Assembly (NCBI RefSeq): GCF_014203355.1
Contig: NZ_JACHIR010000001.1
Coordinates: forward strand, 1,366,038-1,430,037
DNA: 64,000 bases
Source of the DNA: Kutzneria kofuensis
Lineage (GTDB): Bacteria; Actinomycetota; Actinomycetes; Mycobacteriales; Pseudonocardiaceae
Direction: 5' to 3'
Part shown: piece after piece, positions 33,512 through 41,296 of the stretch
Layout of the letters: every line of letters begins with the position of its first letter
Position numbering within the stretch: position 1 is the first letter of the stretch
Program-made: the position numbers and the translations under genes
Notes under the pieces: model-generated
Seen by the model: only the letters and a program-made list of their open reading frames with translations
What the model was told of the DNA's origin: nothing
Databases searched by the model: none

Positions 33512-34477
33512 ATGCCGCCGGCAGCCGCCTTCCACCACCGGGTAGACGAGGGAGTCGTCGAGAAGGGCAGCCCCCGCCAGACGTTCGCGCTCCCCGTCGG
33601 CGGGCAGAACCTGCAGTATTCCGGCACCCTCGGCCGGCCCGGCACCGGATACCGGACCGTCACCCGCCTGTTGATCGGCGGCGTCACCACGTTCGACTGG
33701 ACGTACCAGGGCTCCGGGGCCCAGACGGAACGCACCGAGTCGCTGATCCGGCTGTCCCCCAACGGCTTGACGTATCTCTGCGTGTGCGTCGACGGCACCA
33801 CCCGGCTGCGCCACCGCGGCGCCGAGCTGCTGCTCAAGCCCGGCCGGGCCGCCCTCTGCTCCACCGTGAACCCCTTGGAGGCCCGGCACTCCGCCCAGAA
33901 CCGCCTGCTCACCGTCTACGTCGACGCGTCGCGGCTGGAGAGCCAGGTTCCCGGCGTCAACCGGCTGCTCGGCACCACCATCGCCGTCGAGGGTGTCGGG
34001 GAACTGCTGGTGCAGCACGTGCTCGCCACCATGAAGGTCGCTTCCGGCCTGGACAGTGCCGGCCTCGCCGCCGCGTCCGAGGCCGTGTCGCATCTGCTCG
34101 TCGGCGCCCTCTCCCGCCGCGCCCAGCCCGTGTCGCCCGCTCTGGAAGCCCAGATCAGCGCCTACATCGACAGCTGGCTCGGCGACCCCGAGCTCTCCGT
34201 CGAGCGCATCGCCGCCGCCCACCACATCTCCGTGCGCACCCTGCACCGCGTGTTTCAGCAACGTGGTGAGACCGTCTCCACGCACATCAAGAACCGCCGC
34301 CTCGACGGCTGCCACGCCGACCTGCTCGCCCGCCCCGACCTGATGATCGGCGCGATCTGCGCGAAGTGGGGCATCACGGACATCGCTCACTTCTCCCGCC
34401 AGTACAAGGCCCGCTTCGGCTGCACCCCCACCGACACCCGCGAGCAACGCCTCAACCTGGGCAGCCCGGCCCACTGA
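33512..34477 (+). CDS. AraC-family regulator, divergent from the glycan operon
   Basis: 321 residues. The N-terminal ligand domain is of the AraC_binding_2 kind (TRLLIGGVTTFDWTYQGSG, LICLS-like LSPNGLTYLCVCVDG, ELLLKPGRAALCSTVNP). The C-terminal DNA-binding domain is SVERIAAAHHISVRTLHRVFQQRGETV with IGAICAKWGITDIAHFSRQYKARFGCTP. ATG at 33512 is preferred; an upstream GTG at 33449 would add a low-quality stretch. Its position suggests it activates the glycan operon in response to a sugar, acting with the GntR repressor. Confidence 0.87.
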   Translation: MPPAAAFHHRVDEGVVEKGSPRQTFALPVGGQNLQYSGTLGRPGTGYRTVTRLLIGGVTTFDWTYQGSGAQTERTESLIRLSPNGLTYLCVCVDGTTRLRHRGAELLLKPGRAALCSTVNPLEARHSAQNRLLTVYVDASRLESQVPGVNRLLGTTIAVEGVGELLVQHVLATMKVASGLDSAGLAAASEAVSHLLVGALSRRAQPVSPALEAQISAYIDSWLGDPELSVERIAAAHHISVRTLHRVFQQRGETVSTHIKNRRLDGCHADLLARPDLMIGAICAKWGITDIAHFSRQYKARFGCTPTDTREQRLNLGSPAH

Positions 34478-34674
34478 GCGCGGCGAGCCACGCTCGGCGG
34501 CCCATGGGTGTCCGGCGCGCCCACCCGCCCGGCCTTCCGTTCGTCGGCCACTTCGATGGACGAGGGCTCCCGAGCGGGTGATCAGAGTCGCGTCGACTCA
34601 CCACTGGCGCCATGTGGTTGGAGGGTTCGAGCGCCGCTCACTTGCCTGCCGGGGTGGCGTGGGCGTGGCTCTGG
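34478..34674. other. Non-coding gap with a 15-bp palindrome
   Basis: No convincing gene. GAGTCG-CGT-CGACTC at 34585-34599 is a perfect palindrome that could form a small hairpin between the convergent AraC and Imm1-like genes. Confidence 0.4.
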
Positions 34675-35088
34675 CTATACCTCGTCCGGCTGCCACTCGA
34701 CAGAGGTCGGCCGCGCACCGTTGGTAATGACGAACTCGTGGACGGCCCGCCGCACGTCGTCCAGAGGAACCTCCGCATTGCCGGGGACTTCGCGGACGTG
34801 CCCCATGTAGTCGTAGGTCAACGGCTGGTCGGTGGCCGTGCCGTTGGTGGTGACGAACGATCCCGTGGCGTCGGTATGAGCGAGCACTCCGCGATCGGTG
34901 TTCACCCCGATGTGGAGCACGGCCCAGCCCTCAGCGTCGCGTCGCGAGAGCTGCATGAGCGGTGGCACCTGCATGGCAGCCCGGTCAGCCTGCAGACGGT
35001 CCAGGAAAGTGTCCACGTCAGCCGTCGTGCCGACGATAATCGGCTCGTCGTCGTTGTCGGGGTCGTACCAGGCCCTCAGCGCCACCAC
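34675..35088 (-). CDS. Imm1-like immunity protein
   Basis: 137 residues, small and acidic. The pattern AEGWAVLHIGVNTDRGVLAHTD, GSFVTTNG and the C-terminal TSVEWQPDE fits the Imm1 family, which has conserved tryptophans and a W-x-P-like end. Imm1 proteins are encoded directly after nucleic-acid deaminase toxins in actinobacterial polymorphic toxin systems. The gene overlaps the end of such a toxin gene by 13 bases, and GGAGG lies upstream of its GTG start. It should neutralise that toxin by direct binding; here it appears intact while the toxin is broken. Confidence 0.75.
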   Translation of the reverse strand: MVALRAWYDPDNDDEPIIVGTTADVDTFLDRLQADRAAMQVPPLMQLSRRDAEGWAVLHIGVNTDRGVLAHTDATGSFVTTNGTATDQPLTYDYMGHVREVPGNAEVPLDDVRRAVHEFVITNGARPTSVEWQPDEV

Positions 35089-35841
35089 GGCTCCGCTCCT
35101 CCGGTGAACCTCTTGCGGTAGTTCGGGGCGTGCACGGTCAGCGAGTACCCCGCCGGCAGGATGACAGGCACCAACTCGTCACAGCTCAGGTCACCCTTGC
35201 AGGGACGATTGTTGATCACGAGGGTGACGTGTCGCATCCCGGGGTCGGTCTGGCCCTGCTCACGCATCAGGGCGGCTAGCTTCAGTTCCACGTCGTCGGC
35301 GGTACGGGCAGGCAGCCAAGGGCATCCTTGGGCTCTCAGTTGGTCGTTGACCTTGGTCGAGAGCTCGTCCCGCCCACTGACCAACTGCTGGGCGGTGCCA
35401 CCCTGCGCGACCCACCGGCCATGGGTCTTCTGCCCGGTGCCGGGCACTACGGGCGACGGTAGCTCGGCACGTAGCCGCTCGATCTGGTCAGCCGACGGAG
35501 AGCCGGCCGAGTCAGCGGGCCTGGCTGGTCGCTGCGGCGAGACGGTCGCCGTCGTGATCGTGTCCGACGCACGGCCGGCCACATCCGGGCTGAGCCGGCT
35601 CACATACCGCTGGACGCCCTGCAATGGCATCCTCGACGGCGTCATTGGCCGCACGGACGGAATCCAGAGCCGCACCCATCAGCGCGATCGAGTCGCGATC
35701 CCGTGCCCCTTCCAGAGCCTGTGCCAACGCTTCCACGCACGTTTGAAACGCCTCATCAGCACCGCGCAATCGTGTGCCGGCGGTGCCGCAAGCGGTGAGG
35801 ACCGCCCGGAAACGGGCGATGACGTCGGCAATGCCGGCCAA
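35076..35841 (-). pseudogene. SCP1.201-like (DddA-type) deaminase toxin, frameshifted
   Basis: Two overlapping frames read as one protein of about 255 residues. The first (from a TTG at 35841 after GGGGGTGG) gives a helical N-terminal domain like those that precede this toxin family (VIARFRAVLTACGTAG to ANDAVEDA). The second, one base out of phase, continues with GVQRYVSRLSPDV, a proline-rich linker and the deaminase: DVELKLAALMREQ, HVTLVINNRPC, GDLSCDELVPVILPAGYSLTVH, GGAEPWWR. The switch lies in 35611-35635 and equals one extra base. The second frame has its own ATG at 35630 (MPLQGVQRY), so a shortened toxin could still be made. The usual H-x-E zinc/proton motif reads D-V-E; the PC...C pair is present. 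Confidence 0.7.
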
Positions 35842-36149
35842 TCGCCACCCCCTTACGCCTCACGGCCCAGCTCCGATTCCAGGTTCGCAGTGTGCCAGTG
35901 CGCGAGCGGCGCGAGCGAGCAAATACGTCTGTGCGACAGAGCACCCCGTGACGGTTTCACTGTGACACCGGGCGGCTCACGACAGCCTTCAAGGCAAACA
36001 AATGTTCATCGGGAGAGCCTCGCCCTGAACCTGACGAAGAGGGGAGTCGCGAACGAAATATGGGTGTCAGCCGTGGCGAGGGTGGGCGGGTGGGTGCGAA
36101 AAAGGCACGCACGCCCACACCACCACTTCGGCACCAACCCGAGGATCCC
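35842..36149. other. 308-bp gap without a convincing gene
   Basis: Lower GC in part (around 35910-36060) than the surroundings. Short frames exist but lack ribosome sites and coding character. It should contain the promoter of the toxin gene, which reads leftwards from here. No repeat or terminator is recognised. Confidence 0.5.
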
Positions 36150-36891
36150 TCAACCGAGCATCGCCTCCAACGGGGCGGTCAACGCCTTCGCCAACTCCGC
36201 GTCCACGTGTGCGGCCTCCGCCAACAACAACGCCACCCCGGCCCGGAAGGCGCGGCGCAGCTCGGCCTCCGCCAAGCCGCCGACCAGGGTTGCCAAGGCG
36301 GCCTTGGTTTCGGTGGACGGGAGCAGGTGCAGTCCTCGTCCCTGAACTGCCGGCACCCCGTGTCGCAGGCACATCAGGGTCAGCACGACGTTGCGCAGCC
36401 CGCCGAGCATGTGCTCGGCCTGCCAGACACGGCCGCGTTCGATGCTGGAACGCACGTGCAGGGCGTAGAGCCACCCCCATGTCGATCTGCGCACGGGCGG
36501 TCGGCACAGGCGTCGGAGGCTGCTCCGAAGCGATCCCGAAGAGGAGACGGAAGGTGGGGGCGGTCGCCCCGAACTCGGCGGAGGGGACGAAGGCGATGTC
36601 GACCTGAAGGGTGTCGGGCAGCAGGAACACGCGGTAGATGGCCGACCGGAACGGCACGTCCATGTGGTGGATGACGCCGAAATCGGCATAGAGGAACGCG
36701 GTCCAGTCGGCCATCACGTCGTCACGGTCGGCCACGACGCCGAGGGCGAGGTCGATGTCGGACCACCGGTCGGCGCCATCGACAGCGCCGGAGCCGGTCA
36801 GGGCGGCGCCGCCGATCCGGACGTCGCCACGAGCCCGCTCGATCAGGGCGGCGAGCAGCCGGTCGCGTTGTGAGGGCGTGAAGATGGCCAT
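36150..36891 (-). pseudogene. Nucleotidyltransferase, frameshifted at a G run
   Basis: The first ~138 residues hold a polymerase-beta-like nucleotidyltransferase domain: GSGAVDGADRWSDIDLALGV (GS and D-x-D motif) and VIHHMDVPFRSAIYRVFLLPDTLQVDIAFV (third Asp). After ARAQIDMG the sense continues in another frame: WLYALHVRSSIERGRVWQAEHMLGGLRN to the TGA at 36150-36152. The switch coincides with five C on the plus strand at 36474-36478; four would restore one frame of 246 residues. The family includes aminoglycoside adenylyltransferases and MNT-type antitoxins; the C-terminal helices (WQAEHMLGGLRNVVLTL) resemble the former. ATG at 36891. Confidence 0.8.
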
Positions 36892-36908
36892 GGGGTCATA
36901 CTGCCGGC

Positions 36909-37372
36909 ATGCGCTTCCGCACGACGGTCCTCCTGGGCGGCAAGACCGCGACCGGCCTGCCGGTGCCGGCGGAGGTCGTCGCCGAGCTCGGCGCGGGCAA
37001 GCAGCCCAAGGTGCACGTGACCATCGGCGGGCACACCTACCGGAGCACGGTGGCGACGAGGGGCGGGCAGTTCCTGATCCCGCTCAGCTCCTGATCCCGC
37101 TCAGCGCCGAGAACCGCACTGCCGCCGGCGTCGAGGCCTGGGACGAGGTCGATGTCGACATCGCGCTCGACACAGCTCCCCGCGAGGTCGAGATACCGGC
37201 CGATCTGGCCGCCGCCCTGCAGGCCGACCCCGAGGCGCAGCGCGTCTTCGACGGCCTGCCCTTCACGCACCGCAAGGAGTACGTGCGGTGGATCGAGGAG
37301 GCGAAGAAGGCGGAGACCCGCCAGAACCGCGTGGCCAAGACCGTCGCCCGGTTGACGGGCGTCAACCGCTGA
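36909..37372 (+). pseudogene. DUF1905/YdeI-like protein, split by a 17-bp duplication
   Basis: Residues from MRFRTTVLLGGKTATGLPVP to GGQFLIPLS form a DUF1905 beta-barrel domain. The YdeI/OmpD-associated half then follows in another frame (AENRTAAGVEAWDEVDVDIALD, LPFTHRKEYVRWIEEAKKAETRQNR). Between them the 17-base unit at 37072-37088 is repeated exactly at 37089-37105, which adds a stop and shifts the frame. Removing one copy gives a single 148-residue protein. DUF1905/YdeI proteins are small, of unclear function. It starts 17 bp from the divergent nucleotidyltransferase gene. Confidence 0.85.
37072..37105. repeat. Perfect 17-bp tandem duplication
   Basis: The 17-base unit TCCTGATCCCGCTCAGC occurs twice in direct succession within the DUF1905/YdeI gene. 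Because 17 is not a multiple of three it breaks the reading frame. Replication slippage or an assembly artefact are the two explanations. Confidence 0.95.
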
Positions 37373-37628
37373 AGAGGCCGAACAGGTACTTGCGGTGCCG
37401 CAACAACAGACCGGCGACCAGGAAGCCCAGCCCGGACAGGCCGAGTTCGCCGCTGTTGACGACAACACCGAGCACGAAGCAGCAGAGGCCGAACGCCCAC
37501 ATGGTCTCCAGCGCCCACCGGTACCGGTCGAGCAGGCTCCCGCTCAAGCGGGTGGCGAGCGCCGGGTACTGGGCGGCCAGACCGCGTTCGATCTGGTCCA
37601 ACTGGCGGCGTTCGTGCTGACTGAGCAT
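37362..37628 (-). CDS. DUF3040 membrane protein
   Basis: 88 residues. MLSQHERRQLDQIERGLAA is the diagnostic start of the actinobacterial DUF3040 family, followed by two adjacent membrane helices (MWAFGLCCFVLGVVV and LGLSGLGFLVAGLLL). Function unknown; widespread in mycolata and pseudonocardia relatives. ATG at 37628. Its end overlaps the end of the YdeI-like gene by 11 bases. Confidence 0.88.
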   Translation of the reverse strand: MLSQHERRQLDQIERGLAAQYPALATRLSGSLLDRYRWALETMWAFGLCCFVLGVVVNSGELGLSGLGFLVAGLLLRHRKYLFGLFSG

Positions 37629-37737
37629 CCCTACCCCACTCCTCGACGCGAACTGCGCACCCATATACCGGCCCGGCGCGCCCCCGGTTCACTGGCAGCG
37701 ACCCCCGGGGCTGGATAGCCTGATCACCGGAGGTCAG

Positions 37738-38166
37738 GTGAACGGGTCGAGACGCGAGGACGTGGACAGGGCGCGGGCGCACACCGTCCCGCTGGCCCTG
37801 CGGTTCAGCGGCATACCCGGAGAACTGGCCGGCATGCGCAAGGTCGTGCGGGACTGGGCGGCGTCGGCGGGCCTGTCGGGCGAGCTGCTGGAGGACCTGC
37901 AGCTGGTGGTGGGCGAGGCGGCGGCGAACGCGATCGAGCACGGCTACCGGTCGGGCGAGCCGGGTTCGGTGGACTTGTGGCTGACCCGCGACGAGGCCGG
38001 CACGGTGCACGGCCGGGTCCGCGACTACGGAACGTGGCGGCCACAGCCGGAGGACCCGGGTGACCGCGGCCGCGGGCTGGCGTTGATCCGGGCGCTGGCG
38101 TCCCAGGTGAGCCTGAACCGCAGGTCAGACGGCACCGAGGTGGCCTTCACCATTCCGGCGGTGTGA
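37738..38166 (+). CDS. HATPase_c anti-sigma-factor-type protein
   Basis: 142 residues. The Bergerat ATP-binding fold is clear: N-box DLQLVVGEAAANAIEHGY, G1 region VRDYGTWRPQPEDPGDRGRGLALI, and a final beta strand GTEVAFTIPAV. No phospho-acceptor domain, so it is of the RsbW/SpoIIAB kind: a serine kinase that holds a sigma factor or phosphorylates an STAS anti-anti-sigma protein. GTG at 37738 with GGAGG four bases before. Near a SigB/SigF-like promoter and a second HATPase protein, which supports a stress-signalling role. Confidence 0.85.
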   Translation: MNGSRREDVDRARAHTVPLALRFSGIPGELAGMRKVVRDWAASAGLSGELLEDLQLVVGEAAANAIEHGYRSGEPGSVDLWLTRDEAGTVHGRVRDYGTWRPQPEDPGDRGRGLALIRALASQVSLNRRSDGTEVAFTIPAV

Positions 38167-38181
38167 TCCACGTCACATCAC

Positions 38182-38206
38182 GTTTAGGTTATCGCTGACC
38201 GGGTAT
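38182..38206 (+). promoter_or_regulatory. SigB/SigF-type stress promoter
   Basis: GTTTAG at 38182-38187 and GGGTAT at 38201-38206 are separated so that GTTT and GGGTAT are 15 bases apart, the spacing of actinobacterial general-stress sigma (SigB/SigF/SigH) promoters. It lies 35 bp upstream of the DUF6292 start codon, between two HATPase genes. Confidence 0.65.
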
Positions 38207-38240
38207 CCCCGATGGACTTTGCACCGGACGGGGGCGAGGC

Positions 38241-38642
38241 ATGAACGTCGCACCTGACAGCGAGGCGGCCCTGGGCCTCGGCAGATACGTCGCCGCTGTC
38301 GCGCGGCTGCTGGGCGTCCCCTCGGACGCGATGTACCACGAGGTGGGCGACCTCGCCTCCGCCTACATCGCGCTGCCGACGCGGCATCCCCTGTTCGCCG
38401 AGTTCGACCTGATGCTGGTCTGGGACGAGCGGCACGGCTGGTCGGTCGGGCTGGAGATCGACACCCTGGACGGCCCGGTCATCCTCAGCTACCTCGGCCC
38501 GGACCCGCTGCCCACGCCCGGCCGGGTCCGGCACTTCGTGGACGAGGTTGTGGTCGGCAACTGCCCCGGCCAGCCCAACCCGCCGCACTGCGGGTCCCGG
38601 AAGCGGCTGGCCGACCGGCTGGCCAAGTTCGTCACGGCCTGA
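38241..38642 (+). CDS. DUF6292 family protein
   Basis: 133 residues, soluble. LGRYVAAVARLLGVPSDAMYHEVGDLASAYIALPTR and GWSVGLEIDTLDGPVILSYLG with PTPGRVRHFVDEVV match the actinobacterial DUF6292 pattern as I recall it. Role unknown, often near regulatory genes. ATG at 38241 after GGGGGCGAGG. Expression is probably stress-controlled through the promoter at 38182-38206. Confidence 0.75.
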   Translation: MNVAPDSEAALGLGRYVAAVARLLGVPSDAMYHEVGDLASAYIALPTRHPLFAEFDLMLVWDERHGWSVGLEIDTLDGPVILSYLGPDPLPTPGRVRHFVDEVVVGNCPGQPNPPHCGSRKRLADRLAKFVTA

Positions 38643-38685
38643 GGCCTGGATGCGAAGCGCACCTCGCTAGGCATACGGTGGCGCG

Positions 38686-39600
38686 GTGGTGTTCCGGCAC
38701 GAGGCGTTCAGCTACGACAGCGAGGACGGCTTCGTCACGCGGGTGACTGACGTCGTGCGCGCCGGATTCGCGGAGGACGCCGCCGTCCTGATAGCGGTGC
38801 CGGCCAAGCGGCTGGAACCCGTCCGCGACGCGCTCGGCCCGGACGGCCGCGGCGTCGACTTCGTGGACATGCTGGAGGTCGGCCGCAATCCGGCGCGGAT
38901 GTTCCCGATGTGGCGGGAGTTCCTGGACCGCAACGAGGGCAGGCCGTGTCGCGGCGTCGCCGAGGCGGTGCACGAGGACCGGCGGGCGCCGGCGCTGGCC
39001 GAGTGCCACCAGCACGAGACGCTGCTCAACCAGCAGTTCGCGGCGACCGACTGGCTGCTGCTGTGCCCGTACGCGGCGACGCACCCGGAGCCGGTGCTGG
39101 CCCGCGCCCGCGCCAACCACCCGTGGTGGGCGGACGAGCCGAACCCCGGCTTCGACGACCGCGACGACGGCTCCACGCTGGCGCAGGAGCTGCCGGAACC
39201 GTTCGGCGCCACCACGTTCCTGCGCTTCGACCTGGACAGCGTCACCGGCGTGCGCGAACACGCCGCCGGCAAGGCGCGGCGGTTCGGCCTGGACAACGAC
39301 GCGGTCGAACGGTTCACGCTGGCCGTGCACGAGGTGATGGTCAACAGCGTCGATCACGGCGGTGGCGGCGGCATGCTGCGGTTGTGGGCCGAGGACGGCG
39401 ACCTGGTGTGCGAGGTCCGGGACGAGGGCGTGATCACCGATCCGCTGGTCGGGCGGCGGCGGCCGACGCTGGCCCAGCCGCGCGGCCGCGGCATGTGGAT
39501 GGTCAACCAGCTGTGCGACCTGGTCCAGGTGCGGTCGTCGCCGTCGATCGGCACGGTGGTGCGGTTGCGGATCACCGGAGCGGGTACCCCGACTGTATGA
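38686..39600 (+). CDS. MEDS-domain/HATPase sensor-type anti-sigma regulator
   Basis: 304 residues. The N-terminal half is the MEDS/DcmR sensory domain (FRHEAFSYDSEDGFVTRVTDVVRAGFAEDAAVLIAVP, MWREFLDRNEGRPCRGVAEAV, ATDWLLLCPYAA). The C-terminal half is a Bergerat ATPase (AVERFTLAVHEVMVNSVDHGGGGG, VRDEGVI, PRGRGMWMVNQLCD). The arrangement is common in actinobacteria and replaces a histidine kinase: no His box is present. It probably controls a sigma factor through an STAS partner. Starts with one of two adjacent GTGs (38686 or 38689); a leaderless transcript is possible. Its stop overlaps the next ATG (ATGA). Confidence 0.85.
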   Translation: MVFRHEAFSYDSEDGFVTRVTDVVRAGFAEDAAVLIAVPAKRLEPVRDALGPDGRGVDFVDMLEVGRNPARMFPMWREFLDRNEGRPCRGVAEAVHEDRRAPALAECHQHETLLNQQFAATDWLLLCPYAATHPEPVLARARANHPWWADEPNPGFDDRDDGSTLAQELPEPFGATTFLRFDLDSVTGVREHAAGKARRFGLDNDAVERFTLAVHEVMVNSVDHGGGGGMLRLWAEDGDLVCEVRDEGVITDPLVGRRRPTLAQPRGRGMWMVNQLCDLVQVRSSPSIGTVVRLRITGAGTPTV

Positions 39601-40490
39601 GTGGGTTGGCGCACAGCCAGGAACGCGCACTGGGCGAGTTGGTGTCGGCGGGCACGCTCTCGCAGCAGGAGGCCGACGCGGTGCGGACCGCGCTGACCGA
39701 GGCCGAGCCGACGCCTGTACGTCGCCGCATCGCCGAGGTCGTCGGATACGTCGGCGCGGCGCTGCTGCTGGCCGGCGCGGCGCTGGTCGTCGGCTCCTCG
39801 TGGGACTCGTTCTCGCACGCCGGCCGCGTGGGGCTGCTGATCGGCGTGACGGTGGTGCTGATCGGCGCGGCCGTGGCGCTGCGCAACCGGGTCACCGGTG
39901 TGCTGCTGGCGCTGGGCGCGGTGACCGGCGGCCTGGCCGGCTCGGTCGCGTTCGACACCCATCCGGCGTTGGCCGGCGGCATCGCCGGGCTGGTGCTCGC
40001 CGCCGCCGGGTACGCCGCCTGGCCCGCGGTGTTCGCGCTGCCGGTGGCTGGCATCGCCGGCGCTTCCGCGGTGATCGGGCTGGTCGACCTGGCCGGCTTT
40101 GCGCCGTCATGGATCGGCGCCGGGCTGTTGCTGCTGGCCGCCGTCTGGGCCCTGCTGGTCGCCTGCGGCGTCATCCGGCACCGCGCGGTCGGCGCCGGCG
40201 TCGCCGCCGCCCTCGCCCTGATCGGCGCGCAGTTCCCGGAGCACGCGTTCGTCCAGTACGCGACGACGCTGGTCGTGGCCCTGCTCTGTTTCGGGTGGTA
40301 TCTGGCCGACCGGATGCCGATCCTGCTCATCGGCGGCGTCATCGGCGTGACGATCGCGGTGCCGGAGGCCGTCTGGGACTGGACGGGCGGCGCGATCAAC
40401 GGCGCCGTGCTGGTGCTGATCGCCGGCGCCGTGTTGTTGCTGGCCGGCGGGATAGGACTGCGCGTCCACCGGCCGCAGCGGGACGGCTAG
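39597..40490 (+). CDS. DUF2157-like multi-span membrane protein
   Basis: 297 residues. The cytosolic N-terminus (ERALGELVSAGTLSQQEADAVRTAL) is typical of DUF2157 proteins, with about ten closely spaced hydrophobic helices rich in Ala, Gly, Val and Leu. WDSFSHAGRVGLLIGVTVVLIGAAVALRN is the DUF2157 core. No transport motif is evident. Coupled by ATGA overlap to the MEDS/HATPase gene, so it may act with it, for example as a membrane sensor; this is inference. Confidence 0.8.
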   Translation: MSGLAHSQERALGELVSAGTLSQQEADAVRTALTEAEPTPVRRRIAEVVGYVGAALLLAGAALVVGSSWDSFSHAGRVGLLIGVTVVLIGAAVALRNRVTGVLLALGAVTGGLAGSVAFDTHPALAGGIAGLVLAAAGYAAWPAVFALPVAGIAGASAVIGLVDLAGFAPSWIGAGLLLLAAVWALLVACGVIRHRAVGAGVAAALALIGAQFPEHAFVQYATTLVVALLCFGWYLADRMPILLIGGVIGVTIAVPEAVWDWTGGAINGAVLVLIAGAVLLLAGGIGLRVHRPQRDG

Positions 40491-41296
40491 GTCCGGAACA
40501 GCGCGCGGGTGTTCGCGCGTGAGGACAACACGTCCGTGCTGTCGAAGGCCTGGTCGGCGTTGCCGTAGTGGGGCAGGGCGCGCACCGCGGGGTCGGAGAT
40601 GGTGGCGAACAGGGCGTCGGTGAAGCGTTCGGCGTGCAGAACCTGGTAGGGCCGCGTGTGGTACGGCCGGGTGGCGGGGTCGACGGGCTCGGTGAGGCCG
40701 AGCGCGTTGTGCATCGCGGCGACGGTCCGGTACGCGGCGGCGAGGTGCTCCTCGCGGGCGTTCCACTCGGTGGCGGCCAGGGCGCCGCGCAGCACAGGCG
40801 TGAGCGTTGCGGCGCAAGGCAACTGAGCGAAGGCGCTGCCGAACCACTTGCTGTACGGGGCAGTGCCTATGCCGCGCGTTCCGCGCGGGGCTCGGCCGCT
40901 CTAAGCCGACGCCTTCGCTTGCCAGATTTCGATCGCCGCGTCGGCTTTGATGGTGGGCGCGTCGAGTGGCGGCGATCGAAATCCGCCAACCGCTCCAGGC
41001 ACCGGCGCGGCCTCGCGCTCGGCTGGCGGCAGTCGAACAGCGTCACACCGGCCAGGGATCGAAGCGAGATGCCCGCGCAGCCAGTCCCCCGGCCGAAACG
41101 CCTCGACCGGCACGGCGGCCGGATCCGGCACGAAGATCTGGACGAACGGGCCCCAGTCGTGGTCCCGGGACCGGTCGGTGTCGAAGCCGAGGACTTCGGA
41201 GCCGTGGCCGATCCGGGCGGCTGCGTGCGGAATTCCCCGCAGCTTGGGCAACAGCTCGACCTCGTAGCGGGTACGGGACTCCGCGAGCCCTTTCAC
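40487..41296 (-). pseudogene. DUF4037 protein gene with internal deletion
   Basis: The first part (41296 to a TAG at 40901-40903) starts VKGLAESRTRYEVELLPKL and contains IGHGSEVLGFDTDRSRDHDWGPFVQIF, the N-terminal nucleotidyltransferase-like end of DUF4037. The second part, in the frame that runs on after the TAG to 40487, has PYSKWFGSAFAQLP, AAAYRTVAAMHNALGLTEPV and LPHYGNADQAFDSTDVLSS, the C-terminal end of the same family. Roughly 70-100 residues of the middle are missing, and a 15-bp inverted repeat sits at the junction. The gene start overlaps the methyltransferase stop (GTGA), as expected of a once-intact operon partner. Confidence 0.75.
40925..40983. repeat. 15-bp perfect inverted repeat at the DUF4037 break
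   Basis: GATTTCGATCGCCGC (40925-40939) and its exact complement (40969-40983) enclose 29 bases. A second, smaller perfect hairpin (CCGCGCG-TTC-CGCGCGG) lies at 40872-40888. The pair brackets the site where the gene lost its middle. Confidence 0.85.

Noticed and set aside
35611-35635. Programmed frameshifting in the deaminase toxin
   Set aside because: No slippery heptamer or downstream structure is visible, and neighbouring genes also carry indels, so a mutation or sequence error is simpler.
36067-36149. Continuation of the first nucleotidyltransferase frame to 36067
   Set aside because: After the G run this frame gives Arg/Gly-rich noise while the other frame resumes conserved sequence.
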